Assembly: GCF_000214135.1 (NCBI RefSeq)
Contig: NZ_AFIE01000001.1
Location: 124,001-188,000, forward strand
Source of the DNA: Acinetobacter sp. P8-3-8
Lineage (GTDB): Bacteria > Pseudomonadota > Gammaproteobacteria > Pseudomonadales > Moraxellaceae
DNA: 64,000 bases
Direction: 5' to 3'
The notes below the pieces were generated by a model. The model was not told where the DNA came from, did not search any database, and saw only the letters and a list, made by a program, of their open reading frames with translations. Below are positions 59,514-64,000 of the stretch, in pieces; within the stretch, counting starts at the first letter, position 1, and each line of letters starts with the position of its first letter. The position numbers and the translations under genes were made by a program.

Positions 59514-60299
59514 ATGAAGCACAAATTACTGTTGGGTTTATGCGTTGCTACAACTGTATCAATTTCGGGTTGTACAACCTTTGCAGATATGGCTGGTGCA
59601 GATTCAGCGACTTTGAATATGAGTGCTGCTCAAGGTTTTAATAAGACTGTGCAAGAAGCGCGTAGCAACAATACCTTAGATACTTCATCTGCGACCTACA
59701 AAAAAATTAATGCCGCGTTTATCCGATTAAAACCTTATGCGGATCAAATGAATCAAACAGGACAAAAGTTTAATTGGCAATTGGCTGTATTGAAATCAGA
59801 CACCATCAATGCCTATGTAGCACCAGGTGGTAAGGTTGTGTTTTATACAGGTATTGTAAACAAACTGAACCTGTCTGAAGCTGAAGTTGCAGCAGTAATG
59901 GGTCATGAGATGACGCATGCTTTAGAAGAGCATTCTAAGCAAAAATTAGGTGCACAAGCTTTAACGAATTTAGCTGTTGGTATTGGCAAGTCATATGCAG
60001 GCAGCCAAATTGGTGAGCTCGGTAATGCTGCAATCGACTTGGGAAGTCAGGTTGGGGTAGGTTTACCTTATTCACGTAGCCTAGAAAGCCGTGCCGATGA
60101 AGGCGGTTTGATGATGATGGCGAAAGCAGGTTATAACCCGCAAGCATCAATTACATTGTGGGAAAAAATGGCAAAACAAGGTGGAGCTCAAGGTTCTGCA
60201 TTATTGTCGACCCATCCATCTGATGCTGCTCGTATCAATGCAATGAAACAAGATTTACCTGCTGCAATGGCTGTTTATAGAGCACGTGGCGGAAAGTAA
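59514..60299 (+). CDS. M48-family metalloprotease lipoprotein
   Basis: A 261-residue lipoprotein (lipobox SISGC, Cys20) with an M48 protease domain: zinc ligands His131 and His135 with catalytic Glu132 (GHEMTHALEEH) and Glu191 as third ligand (ESRADEGGLMMM). LoiP/YggG-like envelope protease, probably removing misfolded outer-membrane proteins. ATG 59514 is chosen because GGAG lies upstream; a GTG at 59499 is in frame but has no ribosome-binding site. Confidence 0.92.
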   Translation: MKHKLLLGLCVATTVSISGCTTFADMAGADSATLNMSAAQGFNKTVQEARSNNTLDTSSATYKKINAAFIRLKPYADQMNQTGQKFNWQLAVLKSDTINAYVAPGGKVVFYTGIVNKLNLSEAEVAAVMGHEMTHALEEHSKQKLGAQALTNLAVGIGKSYAGSQIGELGNAAIDLGSQVGVGLPYSRSLESRADEGGLMMMAKAGYNPQASITLWEKMAKQGGAQGSALLSTHPSDAARINAMKQDLPAAMAVYRARGGK

Positions 60300-60344
60300 T
60301 CAATTATATGATGATTGTTTTTTCATAATTCATCATGTTGACTA

Positions 60345-60380
60345 AAAACAAAAGGATGCCTAGGCATCCTTTTGTTTTTC
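60345..60380 (+). terminator. Terminator after the M48 protease gene
   Basis: Near-perfect palindrome of AAAACAAAAGGATGCC and its complement around TA, followed by T-rich sequence. Probably bidirectional with the convergent aldo/keto reductase. Confidence 0.9.
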
Positions 60381-60501
60381 AATTGTTTGAAATACACAGC
60401 ATTTGAAGATAAAAGCGAACGCATTATCAAATAATCGTATATTCACATTGAAATATTTTAAACACTTGAATCAGAACTATAATTTATATCAAGAATTTAC
60501 A

Positions 60502-61551
60502 TCAAGGCGCTGGATTTGGCTGTTGTTGATGAATTGCATTAATTTCAGTCAAGATTTCCTCAGATAAGTCAATCTGGAATGCATCGATGTTTTCTTTTAA
60601 CTGATCCATGGTCGTTGCACCAATAATCGTACTATCAACAAAAAATTGTTGCTTAATAAATGCTAAAGCCATTTGCGTCAAGCTTAAACCATGTTTTTCA
60701 GCAAGTAAGGCATATTGCTCAGTTGCCCATTCACTTTGTGTATTGGTATAACGACTAAAACGTGAAAATAAGCTAATTCGTCCGTCAGCAGGGCGAGCAC
60801 CGTGACGATATTTTCCAGTTAAAAAGCCGAATGCGAGAGGAGAATATGCCAATAAGCCAACATTCTCATATTGCGCAATTTCAGCCATACCTATTTCATA
60901 AGTACGATTAAGCAAGTTATAAGGGTTCTGTACACTCACCACTTTTTCTAACCCAAGTTGCTCAGCTAAGTGTAGAAATTTCATGGTTCCCCAAGGGGTT
61001 TCATTGGAGAGTCCAATATGGCGAATTCGGCCCTTTTTAACTTCATTAGATAGCGCAATCAGCGTTTCTTCAAGTGGGGTGATATTCTCATTAAGCGCTG
61101 CATGCTGATTGGTGTAGCCTAGTGAGCCAAAGAAGTTAGTAGCACGTTGTGGCCAATGCAGTTGGTATAAGTCTATATAATCGGTTTGTAAGCGCTTGAG
61201 CGAGCCATCTAGTGCTGATTCAATTTCTGATGCGATAAATTTGGTATGGCCATCGCGAATTTGGCTACCACCTTGTTGTGGGCCTGCAATTTTTGTCGCT
61301 AAAATCAGTTTGTCGCGTTGTCCATTTTGAGCAAGCCAATTCCCAATAATGGTTTCAGTTGACCCTCGCGTTTCAGGTTTTGGTGGAACAGGATACATCT
61401 CGGCGGTATCCCAAAAATGAAGATTATGATCAAGTGCATAAGCCAATTGTTCAAAGGCTTGAGTTTGATTATTCTGTTCACCAAAAGTCATTGTACCTAG
61501 ACAAATTTCTGGAACGATAAGATCAGATTGCCCTAAACGATTTGATTTCAT
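60502..61551 (-). CDS. Aldo/keto reductase (Tas-like)
   Basis: A 349-residue NADPH-dependent aldo/keto reductase: LGTMTFGEQNN, the catalytic DTAEMYP (Asp-Tyr) region, DLYQLHWP, IGLSNETPWG and C-terminal IIGATTMDQLKENI. Tas-type proteins reduce aldehydes and ketones; in E. coli Tas suppresses tyrosine auxotrophy. The physiological substrate is unknown. Ends near the M48 terminator. Confidence 0.9.
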   Translation of the reverse strand: MKSNRLGQSDLIVPEICLGTMTFGEQNNQTQAFEQLAYALDHNLHFWDTAEMYPVPPKPETRGSTETIIGNWLAQNGQRDKLILATKIAGPQQGGSQIRDGHTKFIASEIESALDGSLKRLQTDYIDLYQLHWPQRATNFFGSLGYTNQHAALNENITPLEETLIALSNEVKKGRIRHIGLSNETPWGTMKFLHLAEQLGLEKVVSVQNPYNLLNRTYEIGMAEIAQYENVGLLAYSPLAFGFLTGKYRHGARPADGRISLFSRFSRYTNTQSEWATEQYALLAEKHGLSLTQMALAFIKQQFFVDSTIIGATTMDQLKENIDAFQIDLSEEILTEINAIHQQQPNPAP

Positions 61552-61718
61552 TGAACATCCCTAGAATGATATTTTAAAAAATGTTGGAGAATAGAGGTAG
61601 ACTCATCATAGCGTAAATTGACTTGTATCTGACCGCTAAAGAAAACGAAAGTATTATCTATATGTGATAAATTTGTTATTAATTCTTATATAAGTATTCA
61701 TTTGAGGATCTAAGATTA

Positions 61719-61746
61719 AAAAAGCAAACTCGAAAGTTTGCTTTTT
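61719..61746 (-). terminator. Terminator of vfr/crp
   Basis: AAAAAGCAAACT / AGTTTGCTTTTT stem with CGAA loop, 91 bases past the vfr stop, T-rich after the stem on the minus strand. Confidence 0.85.
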
Positions 61747-61836
61747 ACATTGATTTAACTCACAACTGAGTGCTGATCTTAGTCCCAATCAAATATAGGA
61801 TAAGGGGATACAGTGCTCGATTGAGTTTAAATGATT

Positions 61837-62547
61837 TTATTCGTCGTCGTTGTCAACGTCATCTTCAGAGAAAGTTGATTCTTCTAAAGACACATCAAAG
61901 ATCAAAATCGCTTTACCATCAGTTTCGATCATGCCTTGTTCTTCAAGTGTTTTAAGAACACGGCCAACCATTTCACGTGAACAACCAACAATACGGCCAA
62001 TTTCTTGACGAGTAATACGAATTTGACGACCATTTGGCAAGATCATTGCCTCAGGCTGGGAGGAAAGGTCGATTAAGCAACGTGCAATACGACCAGATAC
62101 GTCAATAAATGCAAGATCTGTTACTTTGCGGGTTGTATTTTTTAAGCGACGAACAAGTTGTGCAAATACTGCATAGCTTAAGTCAGGATATTGTTTGCTA
62201 ATTTCGTGGAAATTGTCATAAGAAATTTCAGCAATTTCACATACATCACGGGTTCTCACTTCCGCAGTACGTTGAGGGTTTTGCTCAAATAAACCCATTT
62301 CCCCAAAAAAATCCCCTGGGTTCAAATACGCAACAACAATTTCACGCTCGTCATCTTCGCGTAAAATAATTGAAACTGAACCTTTTAAAATTAAATACAG
62401 AGATTTTGACTCAGAACCTGCATCGATAATTGTAGATCGTTTTGGAAAACGATTGATGTGAGCTCTTTTGAGTAAAGCTTTGACTGACTCAGGTAATTGA
62501 CCAGGAGACAAAGCATCTGTACTAAGTTGTGCAAAATTAGAAGGCAT
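61837..62547 (-). CDS. vfr: CRP-family global regulator (Vfr-type)
   Basis: A 236-residue cyclic-nucleotide-binding regulator: N-terminal cNMP domain (GSVSIILREDDEREIVVAYLNPGDFFGEMGLFE, NPQRTAEVRTRDVCEIAEI) and C-terminal winged helix (RITRQEIGRIVGCSREMVGRVLKTLEEQGMI). Close in build to Pseudomonas Vfr and Acinetobacter Crp/Vfr, which respond to cAMP and control twitching, competence and carbon use. The gene is set apart by a terminator downstream; the C-terminal acidic tail (SEDDVDNDDE) is an unusual extension. Confidence 0.94.
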   Translation of the reverse strand: MPSNFAQLSTDALSPGQLPESVKALLKRAHINRFPKRSTIIDAGSESKSLYLILKGSVSIILREDDEREIVVAYLNPGDFFGEMGLFEQNPQRTAEVRTRDVCEIAEISYDNFHEISKQYPDLSYAVFAQLVRRLKNTTRKVTDLAFIDVSGRIARCLIDLSSQPEAMILPNGRQIRITRQEIGRIVGCSREMVGRVLKTLEEQGMIETDGKAILIFDVSLEESTFSEDDVDNDDE

Positions 62548-62704
62548 GCTTAAAAATTCCGAATTGGATAATAACTAGATCTTTTGATCTAAATTGAACT
62601 CGTCACGTAGAAGTAAAAGCAGTAGAGATGAAATTCCTTATCAACTCATTTTATGCTAGTGTACAGGTACCCTGTAAATTTATAGCTTTTTTTAGGTAGT
62701 TGCA

Positions 62705-63124
62705 ATGCAAACTAGCGTTCATTGGTTAGAGAATGTTGCTTTTGAAGCAAAATCGGAGAGTGGTCATCAAATTGTAATGGATGGCTCTGCTGAATATGGC
62801 GGTGAAAACCGTGGTCCACGTCCTATGGAATTGATACTAATGGGACTTGGTGGGTGTGCTTCATTTGATATTGTGACTATTTTGAAAAAATCACGCCAAG
62901 ATGTGACCGATGTTGTATGTCAACTTAAAGCCGAAAGAGCAGATACGATTCCTGCGGTATTCACAAAAATACACTTACATTTTGTAGTGACAGGTCGAGA
63001 TGTTAAGGAAAAACAAGTAGCTAAGGCTGTTGAGCTGTCTGCTGAAAAGTATTGTTCAGCAAGTAAAATGCTATCTGATGGTGGTGTTGAAATTACCCAC
63101 GACTTTGAAATTATTGCATTATAA
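62705..63124 (+). CDS. OsmC/YhfA family protein
   Basis: A 139-residue OsmC-fold protein with the two redox cysteines Cys51 (GLGGCASFDIV) and Cys117 (KYCSASKMLS). OsmC-type members reduce organic hydroperoxides; the shorter YhfA group has unclear function. Divergent from vfr across 157 bases, so it may be under that regulator. AGTTGCA precedes the start; a strong ribosome-binding site is lacking. Confidence 0.92.
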   Translation: MQTSVHWLENVAFEAKSESGHQIVMDGSAEYGGENRGPRPMELILMGLGGCASFDIVTILKKSRQDVTDVVCQLKAERADTIPAVFTKIHLHFVVTGRDVKEKQVAKAVELSAEKYCSASKMLSDGGVEITHDFEIIAL

Positions 63125-63148
63125 TTAACTGAGTTATAACTCTAATTT

Positions 63149-63180
63149 AAAAAGCCAATCTTGATATTGGCTTTTTTTTA
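63149..63180 (+). terminator. Terminator after the OsmC gene
   Basis: AAAAGCCAAT / ATTGGCTTTT stem with CTTGAT loop, followed by T8. Confidence 0.92.
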
Positions 63181-63761
63181 CGATTTTAAGATATAAAAAT
63201 AATGACTGGTCAGACATAATTTTTTCAAATATAAATTATTACAAAATGTGTCTAAAAGTAAGCGAATTTACTTTTGGCTTATTTTTTTAAGCTAACTCAA
63301 TTATTTTTATACTGATTTTGTATGATTTTCATTCGAAGTTTTTGTCGATTTCAACATGCTGTGTACGTTTTAATAAAAAAATTAAGAATGATTTTATGCG
63401 ATGAATGCTATGAAAACTGTTCAATGAGCAAAGTTGGTGCATTTTTTTATATCGATGATTGATTCTTTTAGAGATGAAAAAATTTAGGCTGTCAATTCAT
63501 AAATATACAAAAGGCTATGATTTGAACTTTTGGCAAATAAAGACTTGTCAATTTTTAACTATGTATCATAAGGTGAATAAGAATTAAACAAGCAATAATA
63601 CGAAAAAAATATAAGACCAGTGTGAGTAATATTTAGATTTGTAGCTAAATCAGTAAGCGATTAGAGGATTAAATCATTTTTAGTTGATTTGCTATTAGAA
63701 AAAGGCGCTTAACCTTTTTCTAATTGATCAAGTTCATAAGTGAATAATGGCAATGCAAAAC
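63181..63761. other. AT-rich intergenic region before the right edge
   Basis: About 580 bases, stops in all frames. An AAAAAGG hairpin (63700-63725 region: AAAAAGGCGCTTAACCTTTTT) may terminate the gene on the minus strand. Nothing else recognised. Confidence 0.4.
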
Positions 63762-64000
63762 TTAGTAAGTCGTGATAATTACATCTGCTGGATGTTCTAT
63801 GCCTTCCATGCTTTGTACTGCATGATTGGTAATTTTAACAATGGGCCAAGTCATCAATTTACAGTTCTGGCGTTGTAAAGCAGTATAATAAGTATCTGAT
63901 TTAAGAAATACTTTATTTTCAGCAGCAGAATTAGGCATGAGCTGACGTTTTAGCCATTGTTCCTGTACTTGTGAATCTAAATAACGAATTGCCAATAAAG
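63762..64000 (-). CDS. C-terminal part of a protein of unknown function (5' end off window)
   Basis: The minus-strand frame is open to the right edge, so the TTG at 63995 is probably not the start and only the last 79 or so residues are seen. The sequence (YLDSQVQEQWLKRQL..AENKVFLKSDTYYTALQRQNCKLMTWPIVKITNHAVQS) is soluble, has one Cys and no family signature I know. It ends with VIITTY. Confidence 0.65.
   Translation of the reverse strand, partial: LLAIRYLDSQVQEQWLKRQLMPNSAAENKVFLKSDTYYTALQRQNCKLMTWPIVKITNHAVQSMEGIEHPADVIITTY

Overview
The window looks like a chromosomal segment of an Acinetobacter species. It is AT-rich and carries a complete Acinetobacter-style benzoate/catechol supra-operonic cluster (paired LysR regulators CatM and BenM, BenK and BenP transport genes, a cat-specific IJFD set). 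It also holds an EmrAB-type pair, a Vfr/CRP regulator, hisZ-purA and several Acinetobacter-type small lipoproteins. Assignment to species is not possible by eye. No rRNA, tRNA, CRISPR array, transposase, integrase or plasmid gene was found.

Region 1 (1-4230, + strand) is the end of a phenylacetate operon: thiolase paaJ (5' end off the window), ligase paaK, repressor paaX and paaY. Region 2 (about 4330-20390) is bracketed by two roughly 90% identical, about 300-bp non-coding repeats in opposite orientation (4331-4648 and 20083-20386). Between them lie an MHS-type transporter, an aldehyde dehydrogenase, a DUF1330 protein, a LuxR-type regulator, the periplasmic copper amine oxidase tynA, a TorF-like outer-membrane protein, a lipoprotein hydrolase, a DUF3313 lipoprotein, a YceI protein and an EmrB/EmrA efflux pair. 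Amine oxidase plus aldehyde dehydrogenase would turn phenylethylamine-type amines into phenylacetate, so this module plausibly feeds the adjacent paa operon.

Region 3 (20771-39840) holds a pirin and then the catechol/benzoate island. catB-catC-catA-catI-catJ-catF-catD run on the minus strand and are divergent from catM. A second catechol 1,2-dioxygenase gene (catA2) heads a catA2-benABCDE operon divergent from benM, followed by benK and benP on the plus strand. Benzoate is taken up (BenP, BenK, BenE), dihydroxylated (BenABC), rearomatised to catechol (BenD), ring-cleaved (two CatA), and taken through muconolactone to succinyl-CoA and acetyl-CoA (CatB, C, D, I, J, F). ATAC-N7-GTAT operators or near matches lie in front of catM and benM. 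Perfect intercistronic hairpins sit at several junctions of both operons.

Region 4 (39841-64000) is mostly housekeeping: uppP, a purine permease with an adenine-deaminase-type gene, three related small four-cysteine envelope proteins around a cytochrome b561, rnhB, csrA, lysC, alaS, a divergent GAPDH-like gene, an RNA 2'-phosphotransferase (kptA), an Lrp/AsnC regulator divergent from an isochorismatase-type hydrolase, hisZ-purA, an M48 lipoprotein protease, an aldo/keto reductase, vfr/crp, an OsmC protein and a truncated unknown gene at the right edge. Many genes end in clear intrinsic terminators.
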